Assembly: GCF_009601685.2 (NCBI RefSeq)
Contig: NZ_CP045701.2
Coordinates: forward strand, 6,262,001 to 6,326,000
Length of the DNA stretch: 64,000 nucleotides
Direction of reading: 5' to 3'
Origin: Pseudomonas brassicacearum
GTDB taxonomy: Bacteria > Pseudomonadota > Gammaproteobacteria > Pseudomonadales > Pseudomonadaceae
Positions 56,766-64,000 of the stretch are shown here, one piece after another; within the stretch, counting starts at the first letter, position 1; each line of letters begins with the position of its first letter. Made by a program: the position numbers and the translations under genes. The notes beneath the pieces were generated by a model. That model ran no database searches and was not told the DNA's origin. It saw only the letters and a program-made list of their open reading frames with translations.

Positions 56766-56956
56766 GGTTTACCTCCTGACTGACGTAAGTGCGGCTCATA
56801 CTAGACCTCTGCTACAACCGCCGCTAGGGCATGTTGACACTACATAAGGCGTTGCGTTGCAAGAGACAAAAAATCTTCTGCGTCAGCGCCCAGGCAACAC
56901 ACCTTTATAGATATCGGCACTGGCATAATTTCTCGATTCGAAGCCGGAGAGCACAC

Positions 56957-57622
56957 ATGTCGCGTCACCTGTTTTTGTTCCTGTGCATGGCTTGCTCCAC
57001 GGTCCAGGCCGTTGAAAAAACCAACGCAAACGATGCCCACGATCTGGCTTACAGCCTGGGCGCCAGCCTCGGCGAACGCCTGCGCCAGGACGTGCCGGAC
57101 CTGCAGATCAAAGCCTTGGTCGAAGGCTTGCAACAGGCCTACCTGGGCAAGCCGCTGGCCCTCAAGGATGAGCGCATCGAACAGATCCTGGCCGAGCACC
57201 AGGCACAACTGAATTCGCAATCGACATCGCCGCAGATCGAAGCCGCGTTGAAAACGGAGCAGACATTTCTCAACGAAGAAAAGAACCGGCCCGGCGTCCA
57301 GCAACTTGCAGACGGCATCCTGCTGACCGAAATCAAGCCAGGCCACGGCGCGAAGGCCGGCCCGCACGGCAAGGTCCAGGTGCTGTATACCGGTCGACTG
57401 CCGGACGGCACCGTATTCGACTCAAACCGCCAGGCGCAGTGGTTCAACCTCGACAGCGTGATTGACGGCTGGCGCAGTGCATTGCCGCAAATGCCGGTAG
57501 GCGCAAAATGGCGCCTGGTGATTCCGTCGACCCTGGCCTATGGCGCCGAAGGGGCGGGAGATGTGATCCCGCCGTTCACGCCATTGGTGTTTGAAATCGA
57601 ATTGCTGGGCGCGACGACCTGA
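56957..57622 (+). CDS. Secreted FKBP-type peptidyl-prolyl isomerase
   Basis: 221 aa. Signal peptide MSRHLFLFLCMACSTVQA, then an FKBP_N dimerisation helix region (DLAYSLGASLGERLRQDVPDLQIKALVEGLQQAY) and the FKBP domain (about 130-221: VQVLYTGRLPDGTVFDSN, WRSALPQMPVGAKWRLVIPSTLAYG). It is a Mip/FkpA-like periplasmic foldase. ATG at 56957 follows GGAGAGCACAC. Divergent from algP. Confidence 0.94.
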   Translation: MSRHLFLFLCMACSTVQAVEKTNANDAHDLAYSLGASLGERLRQDVPDLQIKALVEGLQQAYLGKPLALKDERIEQILAEHQAQLNSQSTSPQIEAALKTEQTFLNEEKNRPGVQQLADGILLTEIKPGHGAKAGPHGKVQVLYTGRLPDGTVFDSNRQAQWFNLDSVIDGWRSALPQMPVGAKWRLVIPSTLAYGAEGAGDVIPPFTPLVFEIELLGATT

Positions 57623-57634
57623 TGCCGGCCCAAT

Positions 57635-57667
57635 AAAAAACGGTGCGCAATGCGCACCGTTTTTTCA
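57635..57667. terminator. Bidirectional terminator between FKBP gene and algQ
   Basis: ACGGTGCGCA / TGCGCACCGT stem at 57640-57660, with AAAAAA on the left and TTTTTT on the right. Serves both convergent genes. Confidence 0.95.
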
Positions 57668-57681
57668 TGACTGCGAAACCC

Positions 57682-58140
57682 TCAGGCCTGGACCGCGTCT
57701 TCTGCCTTGTGAGCGGTGTGCAGCACTTCGATCAGGCAGTCTTCCAGTTCGAAACGTTCGTGCAGCAAGCCGCCCAGCTCCTTGAATTTTTCCGCTACGC
57801 ACTTGCCTTCATCGCACAGGTCGTTGAACGCCAGCAGCTTTTCGGTAATGACGTCGATGCGCGGGTAGATCTGCTCGGCGAGCTCCAGGCCGCGCTTATC
57901 GTTGAAGGCCTTGGCCTCGCCCGTCAGTTGTTCGTAGATCTCGAAATGCCCGGCAGACACATAGTCGACCAGCACACCGCAGAACTCCTGCAAGGGTTTG
58001 CGGCTTTCGCCCAGCGCTTCAGGCCTGTCGCCGAGGGCATCATAGGCTCGAACCAGTTCGTGACGCTCCTGCAGCCAGCGATCGATCAGCAGATGCACCC
58101 CACCCCAGCGTTCCTGAGCATTCTGACAACTTTCGAGCAT
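57682..58140 (-). CDS. algQ: AlgQ, Rsd-family anti-sigma70 protein
   Basis: 152 aa helical protein. Family regions [32 protein letters not shown] and [23 protein letters not shown]. Binds the region 4 of RpoD and frees polymerase for other sigma factors; in P. aeruginosa it influences alginate and pyoverdine output. Close to algP and algR in this window, as in P. aeruginosa. Confidence 0.95.
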   Translation of the reverse strand: MLESCQNAQERWGGVHLLIDRWLQERHELVRAYDALGDRPEALGESRKPLQEFCGVLVDYVSAGHFEIYEQLTGEAKAFNDKRGLELAEQIYPRIDVITEKLLAFNDLCDEGKCVAEKFKELGGLLHERFELEDCLIEVLHTAHKAEDAVQA

Positions 58141-58314
58141 GGTGATTTCTTCCCTTGTGAGTCATGCCACTCGCAGCCTGTGCACGCCTGATGATCAGGG
58201 ACAAGCCAGACATAACATGAGCGAGCGGCACAATTCCAATAACACGTGCGGGCCAGATTATGCCCGCACGACAATGGCTTCAAGGTACGCAGGAGATAAA
58301 GTTCATACAAGTGT

Positions 58315-58857
58315 TTAATCCAGGGCCCGGACCACCTGCGGCGTATCGCCGCTGAGCGGTCGTACCAGAGCACTCCAGGCAAGGCGCAGCAGCAGATAGG
58401 TCATCGCGCTGGACACCGCGAGAAAAAACAACAGGCTCCATTCGGGGACGCTCAGGTCGAACAGCGTCCAGGTGACATTCGCGCAGTCCACCGCTCCGTC
58501 CAGGACGCGATGCACGGCCCCCCACCAGGAATCTGCCCTCTGCAACTGCGCAATACAATCAGGTACCGGTTCGAAGGAAGCGCTCTGCACCAGAACCTGA
58601 CGCCATGCCAGGACCATTCCCACCGACGCAAAAACCAACCCCATCGCCCCGTAGCAAATGCTGCCTCTTTGACCTGGGCCATGTACGCAGGCCACGAGGC
58701 CAGTCACCAGGAACAGCATCAGACACAACCGCTGCAACACGCACAGGCTGCAAGGTGTCAGACCGACTGCATATTCCAGGTAGCTGGCTATGCCCAAAGC
58801 CAGGGCTGCGGCGATGGAAGCCATGAGAAACAAGAAGCGTGAGCTGGCCAAAGACAT
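58315..58857 (-). CDS. dsbB: DsbB-family disulfide bond formation protein
   Basis: 180 aa with four membrane helices. Redox cysteines: Cys36 and Cys39 in TPCSLCVLQR, and Cys101 and Cys125 in the second periplasmic loop (PVPDCIAQLQ, GAVDCANVTW). Passes electrons from DsbA to quinone. In P. aeruginosa the copy at this locus is called DsbH and is one of two DsbB-like proteins, so a second gene elsewhere is likely. Confidence 0.93.
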   Translation of the reverse strand: MSLASSRFLFLMASIAAALALGIASYLEYAVGLTPCSLCVLQRLCLMLFLVTGLVACVHGPGQRGSICYGAMGLVFASVGMVLAWRQVLVQSASFEPVPDCIAQLQRADSWWGAVHRVLDGAVDCANVTWTLFDLSVPEWSLLFFLAVSSAMTYLLLRLAWSALVRPLSGDTPQVVRALD

Positions 58858-59076
58858 GGCGGTTCCGTAACAAAAGAGACAAGCAGTTACGGTAGAGGAA
58901 AGCCCTTGGGCCTTTCAAGGCAGGCCCGCGCAGACACTTCACCAGGGATGTAGGGAAATCCCGACAAGCCAAAGAGGATTCAGCGCGATGGGCTGTAGGA
59001 CTTTACTAATGGCGTGACCAAAGCCCCTAAAACGGACCGGTGCTCGTCCCCTCTCTTTCGAGGTTTACACACACCT
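58858..59076. other. Non-coding stretch between dsbB and the REPIN
   Basis: Upstream region of dsbB on the minus strand. I see no convincing gene here; short frames lack ribosome sites. Confidence 0.5.
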
Positions 59077-59302
59077 GTGGCAAGCAAGCTTGCTCCCGCC
59101 GGGCTGCATGCAGGACCTGTGTAGCTGTGTAGCTGTGTAGCTGTGTAGCTGTGTAGGAGCTGTCGAGTGCAACGAGGCTGCGATCTTTCCAAAGACACTT
59201 GAATCTCAAGCGAAAGATCAAAAGATCAAAAGATCAAAAGATCGCAGCCTTCGGCAGCTCCTACAGGGTATCAGCCGAGCGAGAGCAAGCGCCCTCTCCA
59301 CA
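59077..59302. repeat. Compound REPIN with TGTGTAGC tandem array
   Basis: The core is the GTAGGAGCTG family (59153-59268). Its left tip is expanded to four copies of TGTGTAGC (59118-59149) followed by TGTGTAGGAGC. The inner right arm has AAAAGATC repeated three to four times (59214-59243). Outside are fragments of the other family: TGTGGCAAGCAAGCTTGCTC (59077 on) and GAGCGAGAGCAAGCGCCCTC..CCACA (to 59302). It ends just before the hemY stop. Confidence 0.9.
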
Positions 59303-59313
59303 ATTATGCCCTC

Positions 59314-60561
59314 TCAGGTGGACAACACCTGGGCCGGAACCGGCAACGGCGCGGCCAGCAGGCGCTCGTCCAGCAGCCCCAACCCCTCCTGGAACAACTG
59401 GTTGCTGCGCTCGGCATCCCCCAGTTGCGCCAGCAATCGCGCCAGTTCAGCACAGGCTTCGGGATTGCGTTGGACGCGCAAGCTGCTTTCCAGGTAATCC
59501 CGCGCCTTGCCCCACAAGCTGTTCTGCAGGCATAGACGCCCCAGGGTCAGCAGCAGGCTTGGATCGGCCGGGTGATCCTTGAGCCAGCCTTCGGCCATTT
59601 GCAGTTGGCGGATCGGATCATTGCCACGAACCAAGCCGTACAGGCGCGCCAGATGGCTGTCGTAGTGACGCTTGAGCGCTCCTCGCAGCACCTCTTCGGC
59701 CTCGACCTGGGCGCCCAACTGGCGCAACTGCTCGGCATAGGCCAGCACCAACGCCGACTCCTGGCGCTGCGCGGAGGTCAATTGTTGCCAGGCGCGATTG
59801 AGCGACTGCAAACCGACGCTGCCGTCCTCCTCACGATGGGCTGCCAGGGTGAGGTTTTCGCCCCAGGCGCGACGCTCCAATTCAGCCAGTTCAGCCGGCG
59901 GCAGGACCTTGTCCTTGCGCAGCTCCGGCAACAGCCGGATCACCGCCGACCAGTCGCCGCGTTGCTGATGCAGTCGTTGCAGTTGGCGCAAGACCTGGGC
60001 GTTATGGGGATGGCGCTCATGCATGGCCTGCAGCGTGCTCAACGCACCGTCCGTGTCGCCTCGGTCCGTCTGCAATTGCGCATGCGTCAGGGCAATGGCC
60101 AGTTCCGCCTGGGGCTGACGCTCCAGGGCGCGCTCCAGCAAACTGTCGCTCTGTTCGTAAAGACCTTGTTCGTTGGCCGCACGGGCGGCACCGAGGTAAT
60201 ACAGCAGCGGCTGGCGCTCGGCTTCGGCGGCACGATGCAGGTGCCGCTGGGCACTGGCCCAGCGTCCTTCGGCCAGGTCCAACTGGCCGTGCTCGATCGC
60301 CACTTGCACCCGACGGCTGCGGTTGCGCCGCGACCACGGGTTGACCACGCCACTGGACGTGGTCACCAGCCCGATCAGTGCCCTCAGGCCTCGCCACACC
60401 AGCCAGAGCACCGCCACCAGCGCCAGGGTGACCCACAGGCCGGCTTCATAACGGAAGTTCTTGTACGCCACCAACACGTAACCCGAATGCTCGGCAATCG
60501 CCACGCCCAGCAAACCGGCGGCAGCGATGACCACGAACAGAATCACGTAGAGACGCTTCAT
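59314..60561 (-). CDS. hemY: HemY-type protein of the haem cluster (TPR membrane protein)
   Basis: 415 aa. Two N-terminal membrane helices (YVILFVVIAAAGLLGVAIA; LWVTLALVAVLWLVWRGL), HemY_N domain, then TPR repeats in the periplasm (LLYYLGAARAANEQGLYEQSDSLLERAL and others). Unrelated to the Bacillus oxidase called HemY. Thought to assist late haem synthesis. Its ATG overlaps the HemX stop by four bases (ATGA). Confidence 0.93.
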   Translation of the reverse strand: MKRLYVILFVVIAAAGLLGVAIAEHSGYVLVAYKNFRYEAGLWVTLALVAVLWLVWRGLRALIGLVTTSSGVVNPWSRRNRSRRVQVAIEHGQLDLAEGRWASAQRHLHRAAEAERQPLLYYLGAARAANEQGLYEQSDSLLERALERQPQAELAIALTHAQLQTDRGDTDGALSTLQAMHERHPHNAQVLRQLQRLHQQRGDWSAVIRLLPELRKDKVLPPAELAELERRAWGENLTLAAHREEDGSVGLQSLNRAWQQLTSAQRQESALVLAYAEQLRQLGAQVEAEEVLRGALKRHYDSHLARLYGLVRGNDPIRQLQMAEGWLKDHPADPSLLLTLGRLCLQNSLWGKARDYLESSLRVQRNPEACAELARLLAQLGDAERSNQLFQEGLGLLDERLLAAPLPVPAQVLST

Positions 60562-62474
60562 GGCGTGGCCTCCTGCGCGCCGGGCGCGGGCAGCGGCTTG
60601 ACCGACTCCTGGGCATTGAGGTTGCGGCGCTCAAGGTAAGCCTGGACGCTGCTCAGCGTGCCCGTCAGGTCCGGGGTGACCACCGTCACCGGCTGCTTGG
60701 ACAGCTCGACCACGCGCTCAAGCATGATCTTGCTTTGCGGGTTGTCCTGGTTGAAGTTGTTCTTCAATACGTCCCGAGCCTCGGTCAGCGCCTGGGTGTA
60801 GACCGATGCCTGACCATTGAGGGCGGCCCATTGCGCCTGCTCCAGCGCCAGGCTCAAGGCCAGGCGCACTTGCACAAGGCTTTGCCCGGCCAGTAGCGGA
60901 CGGACGTTCTCATCGGCGTTGAAGTCGATACGGATATAGCGCGAGATCTGCTCCCACCACTGCGCCCAACGACTGGCGCCATCGCCGTCGGCGGTCAGGC
61001 CCAGCAGGGATTCACCGCGGTCCTTGTACTCGGGCGCCAGCTCGGTCAGTTCCAGGACCTGGTCACGCAAGGCACCCAGTTGCAGGAACAGCCCGGTACG
61101 ATCCGGTTGCTCGGTGCTGCGCAACGCGGCGAGGGTCTTGGCCAGTTGCTCGCGGGCGGCGAACGAGCCGGGGTCGTTCTGCTCGCGCAGGATTTCGTCA
61201 GCCCCCTGGACCAGCGCCTGGGCACTGTTGATGTCCTGCAGGGCGGAAAGACGCAGGCTGGCCAGGCGCAACAAGTGCTCGGCCTCGGCCAGGCGCCAAT
61301 CCTTGCGACTGGCACCGAGCACGGTTTCCAGGCGCTGGTTCAGGTGCTGCTGGTCACTTTGCAACTGGGCCACCAGGCGCCGCCGCTCCTCCAGCTCTTC
61401 GGCCGGGGGCAATTGCGCCAGGCGTTCACTCAGGCGTTGCTCGTTGAGCTTGAGGGTCTGGGCCTGGTCATTCAGCGCCTGGACCTGGGCGGACTGCTGC
61501 TGGTTATTGGTTTGCAGGTGACGCACCTGCCACACACCCCAACCGCCCACGGCCACGCCGGCGGCCCCGAGCAGCAATGCAACAATGGCCAACCCGTTGC
61601 CGCGACGCGGCGCCATCGGGGGCGGAGTTTCAACCGGCGCATCGATCGCTGGCTGGTCTAGATCTTCTTTTGGCAAGGCTGTTTCGCTCACGTATCCATC
61701 CTTTGCATTAGAAAACGGCACGCAGTGGTCCCGTAATGCCGCCAGCAAAGCCGCGGCATTGGCGCCACGACAATCCACAACAGTTCGGGCCCCGGCGGCA
61801 CGCGCCATCTCGGCAACCCTTGGGCTTGGAACAAACAACGGTAACCGCGCCAAGGCCGGCCACGCATCGCCGGCCAGCCGCTGCAGATGCTCGAAGCCCT
61901 GCCCACTGCTGACCACCAGGGCATTCAAGCGTTCCGCTTCGACTTTCGCCAGTAACGCCCCTTCGCCGTAATGGGGCAAGTGGCGGCGGTACAATTCCAG
62001 ATAATCGACACTAGCACCTTGCTCGCGCAAACGCTCTGCCAGCAAGCCACGCCCACCTTCGCCCCGCACGATCAAAACCTTGGGGTCGGGCCGCGCGACT
62101 GCCTGGCGCAAGACCAAGTGCTCCAGCAAGGCTTCGCTGTCATCGCCGTTATCGGGATAAAACACTGTGAGGCCGGCATCGACGAGGATCTGTCCGGTGG
62201 CCGCGCCCACGCTGAACCATGGTTGGTCTGGAGGCTGGGGCCAGTATTGGCGCAGCAGCTCGACACACAGACGTGCGGCAGGTTTGCTGACCACGATCAC
62301 GGCAGAGTATTGGTCCAGCGCCTGGAGTATCGCCCGCCCGGCATCGGACAGCGGGACCGGCTCGATATCCAGCAAGGGCAGGCTGCTGCTATAGACCCCC
62401 GCTTCGGCCAGGACCGCCGCCAGCGCAGACGACTCGTCTGCCGGCCGGGTGAGCAACAGCCGCCAGCCCGTCAC
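60558..62474 (-). CDS. Fused uroporphyrinogen-III synthase / HemX membrane protein
   Basis: 638 codons in one frame with no stop between the two halves. Residues 1 to about 250 are HemD ([58 protein letters not shown]), which closes the tetrapyrrole ring. From residue 262 comes HemX (one membrane helix [20 protein letters not shown], then a coiled coil and a periplasmic domain). The GTG start at 62474 overlaps hemC by four bases. A ribosome-site-like AAAGGATGG precedes an in-frame GTG at 61691, so HemX could also be made separately. Confidence 0.88.
   Translation of the reverse strand: MTGWRLLLTRPADESSALAAVLAEAGVYSSSLPLLDIEPVPLSDAGRAILQALDQYSAVIVVSKPAARLCVELLRQYWPQPPDQPWFSVGAATGQILVDAGLTVFYPDNGDDSEALLEHLVLRQAVARPDPKVLIVRGEGGRGLLAERLREQGASVDYLELYRRHLPHYGEGALLAKVEAERLNALVVSSGQGFEHLQRLAGDAWPALARLPLFVPSPRVAEMARAAGARTVVDCRGANAAALLAALRDHCVPFSNAKDGYVSETALPKEDLDQPAIDAPVETPPPMAPRRGNGLAIVALLLGAAGVAVGGWGVWQVRHLQTNNQQQSAQVQALNDQAQTLKLNEQRLSERLAQLPPAEELEERRRLVAQLQSDQQHLNQRLETVLGASRKDWRLAEAEHLLRLASLRLSALQDINSAQALVQGADEILREQNDPGSFAAREQLAKTLAALRSTEQPDRTGLFLQLGALRDQVLELTELAPEYKDRGESLLGLTADGDGASRWAQWWEQISRYIRIDFNADENVRPLLAGQSLVQVRLALSLALEQAQWAALNGQASVYTQALTEARDVLKNNFNQDNPQSKIMLERVVELSKQPVTVVTPDLTGTLSSVQAYLERRNLNAQESVKPLPAPGAQEATP
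61691..61704 (-). promoter_or_regulatory. Internal ribosome site and GTG start for HemX
   Basis: Reading the minus strand, AAAGGATGGATAC is followed by GTG AGC GAA ACA at 61691. Spacing suits initiation, and the residues from here on ([11 protein letters not shown]) look like a normal HemX N-terminus of a 377-aa protein. Confidence 0.6.
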
Positions 62475-63412
62475 GTGTGGCCGGCCTCGCCATAGACCGC
62501 CTTGAGAATATCGGCGGCGCCCTGGCTCAACAGGTCTTCGGCCACACGCACGCCCAACGCCTCGGCATCCTGGCGCGGCGCCCGGGCGTCGGCGCTGAGC
62601 AGCCGGCCACCGTTGGGATCCCCCACCAGACCCCGCAACCAGACCTGTTCGCCTTCGAGCACGGCGTAACAGGCGATCGGCACCTGGCAACCGCCATTGA
62701 GGTGTTTGTTGAGGGCGCGTTCGGCGAACACCCGCGTGGCGGTATCTTCATGGTGCAACGGCGCCAGCAAGGCGTGGATTTCGCTGTCGGCGCTGCGGCA
62801 CTCGATACCCACCGCCCCTTGCCCACCAGCCGGCAGGCTGTCGTCGACGCCGATGGCCGAGGTGATGCGATCTTCAAAGCCCAGGCGAATCAGGCCGGCG
62901 GCGGCGAGGATGATCGCGTCGTACTCACCAGCATCGAGCTTGGCCAGGCGTGTATTGACGTTACCGCGCAGGAAACGGATTTGCAGATCCGGACGGCGCG
63001 TCAGCAACTGTGCCTGGCGGCGCAGGCTGGAAGTGCCGACCACACTGCCGGCAGGCAATGCTTCAAGACTGGAAAACGTGTTGGAAACGAACGCATCGCG
63101 TGGGTCTTCCCGCTCGCAGATGCAAAAAAGGCCCAGGCCTTCGGGGAAGTCCATGGGCACATCTTTCATCGAATGCACGGCGATGTCGGCTTCGTTGTCC
63201 AGCAACGCGGTCTCCAGTTCCTTGACGAACAGGCCCTTGCCGCCGATCTTCGACAGCGGCGAGTCCAGCAGCTTGTCACCGCGACTGACCATGGGCACCA
63301 GGGTCACGATCAGGCCGGGATGGGCGGCTTCCAGGCGGGCTTTGACGTATTCGGCCTGCCAGAGGGCCAAGGCACTTTTACGGGTGGCGATGCGGATCTC
63401 GCGAGGGGACAT
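62471..63412 (-). CDS. hemC: Hydroxymethylbilane synthase (porphobilinogen deaminase)
   Basis: 313 aa. Polymerises four porphobilinogens. N-terminal [19 protein letters not shown], catalytic VHSMKDVP (Asp84 region), [13 protein letters not shown], and the dipyrromethane cofactor Cys242 in [12 protein letters not shown]. First gene of hemC-hemDX-hemY, each overlapping the next by four bases. algR precedes it on the same strand. Confidence 0.97.
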   Translation of the reverse strand: MSPREIRIATRKSALALWQAEYVKARLEAAHPGLIVTLVPMVSRGDKLLDSPLSKIGGKGLFVKELETALLDNEADIAVHSMKDVPMDFPEGLGLFCICEREDPRDAFVSNTFSSLEALPAGSVVGTSSLRRQAQLLTRRPDLQIRFLRGNVNTRLAKLDAGEYDAIILAAAGLIRLGFEDRITSAIGVDDSLPAGGQGAVGIECRSADSEIHALLAPLHHEDTATRVFAERALNKHLNGGCQVPIACYAVLEGEQVWLRGLVGDPNGGRLLSADARAPRQDAEALGVRVAEDLLSQGAADILKAVYGEAGHT

Positions 63413-63549
63413 GGATCAATCCGTACTTAAAAGATACGGCAGATAATAACAGCTCAGCCAAAACCGCTTTGATTTGAATCACGACCCCAAGGCCTCCCTG
63501 GCCGTCAAATCCTCGAAATCAAACACATCGAACGCCTTGGACCGCCGTA

Positions 63550-64000
63550 TCAAAGCTGCTGCATCATCTTGCGCACGCCGGCCACGTGTCGCCGGCTGAC
63601 AATCAGCGCATCGCCATTGAGCCCCTTGAGGAACAGTTGGAAATGTCCAAGGGGGGTGCGTTGCAAACGCTCGATACGCTCGCGGGCCACGAGGGCGTTG
63701 CGGTGGATGCGTACGAAACGTTCGCCGAACTCGTCCTCGAGGGCCTTGAGGGGCTCATCCAGCAACACCTCGCCACTCTCATGGCGCAAGGTCACGTATT
63801 TGTGGTCGGCAATGAAGTAGACCACTTGGTTCAACGGGATCAGCTCGATGCCTTTGCGGGTACGCGCACTGATGTGACTACGCGGGCCGCTGCCGCTTTC
63901 GGCGGCCGGACGGGTCAGTGCCGCCAGTTGTACCCGGTTGGGCCGCTCGGCCTTGCGCAAGGCGTCGAGCAACGCCTCGGCCGTCACCGGCTTGACCAGG
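63550..64000 (-). CDS. algR: AlgR response regulator, C-terminal part
   Basis: 150 codons; the start lies beyond base 64000. Visible: the end of the receiver domain with the conserved Lys-Pro (LVKPVTAEALLDALR), a linker (PNRVQLAALTRPAAESGSGPR), and a full LytTR DNA-binding domain (LIPLNQVVYFIADHKYVTLRH, FVRIHRNALVARERIERL, GDALIVSRRHVAGVRKMMQQL). AlgR controls alginate, twitching and virulence genes in P. aeruginosa. Position next to hemC matches that species. Confidence 0.95.
   Translation of the reverse strand, partial: LVKPVTAEALLDALRKAERPNRVQLAALTRPAAESGSGPRSHISARTRKGIELIPLNQVVYFIADHKYVTLRHESGEVLLDEPLKALEDEFGERFVRIHRNALVARERIERLQRTPLGHFQLFLKGLNGDALIVSRRHVAGVRKMMQQL

Noticed and set aside
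55518..56783. Long Gly/Ser/Arg/Phe-rich and Ala/Gly/Leu-rich frames on the plus strand across algP
   Set aside because: They are translations of the KPAA repeat DNA in other frames. The minus-strand frame has the AlgP N-terminal domain and correct neighbours.
59118..59243. Tandem repeats considered as a possible CRISPR array
   Set aside because: Units are 8-11 bases without spacers and belong to the arms of a REPIN.

Overview
The window looks like chromosomal core sequence from a fluorescent Pseudomonas (P. fluorescens group). Coding density is high, GC is high and codon use is even throughout. From memory, the gene order follows the P. aeruginosa PAO1 stretch from argA to algR: argA, argE, gspE-like, gcvTH, iron ABC genes, ubiI/ubiH/pepP/ygfB, zapA, 6S RNA, fau, rbbA-type exporter, glpT, ubiD, rho, trxA, ppx/ppk, hemB, FTR1, algP, algQ, dsbB, hemY/X/D/C, algR. 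I see no tRNA, rRNA, prophage, integrase, IS element or CRISPR array.

Layout. 1-8.5 kb: arginine genes (argA partial, argE), a CYTH-CHAD triphosphatase-like protein, a divergent Lrp/AsnC regulator and small ACT-like protein, an orphan GspE/PilB-type ATPase, an SPFH-NfeD membrane pair and a small secreted DUF2388 protein. 8.6-13.2 kb: gcvT-gcvH without gcvP, then a ferric-type ABC permease and binding protein without an ATPase gene. 13.3-17.7 kb: ygfB-pepP-ubiH-ubiI (aminopeptidase P and ubiquinone hydroxylases). 17.8-20.1 kb: TIGR02449-zapA-6S RNA-fau, a 49-residue membrane protein and an EVE-domain protein. 20.2-25.5 kb: an HlyD/RbbA/ABC-2 export operon and a FliL-like protein. 25.6-33.6 kb: quinone oxidoreductase, glpT, ChaC, ubiD coupled to a 2Fe-2S flavoreductase, rho and trxA. 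33.7-37.5 kb: a complete polar amino-acid ABC transporter with a divergent GntR/FCD regulator, lying between trxA and ppx. 37.8-46.1 kb: ppx and ppk (convergent), hemB, DedA, a fatty-acid hydroxylase, elbB and yaiI. 46.2-51.8 kb: a cytochrome c-FTR1 iron permease and a four-gene envelope cluster (COG3014, YcfL, LpoB-like, CsgG/LpoB-like). 51.9-64 kb: LysE exporter, MscS-like channel, ABC-F ATPase, TIGR02444, algP, FKBP, algQ, dsbB, and the haem cluster hemC-hemDX-hemY beside algR (partial).

The most unusual feature is the density of REP/REPIN-type inverted repeats. There are eleven elements or compound elements in 64 kb, in at least three sequence families. Several are nested inside one another. 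Three carry expansions of one 11-mer (or its 8-mer derivative) at a tip, and several carry an 8-mer array in the stem. They lie in gaps between genes and are the only clearly repetitive DNA apart from algP.

No single locus is plainly a new system. The best candidates for undescribed biology are the four-gene LpoB/YcfL/COG3014 envelope cluster, the translationally coupled UbiD/flavoreductase pair, the in-frame HemD-HemX fusion, and the ACT-like protein facing the Lrp regulator. All functional calls rest on reading translated sequence and remembered family features; no database search was run.
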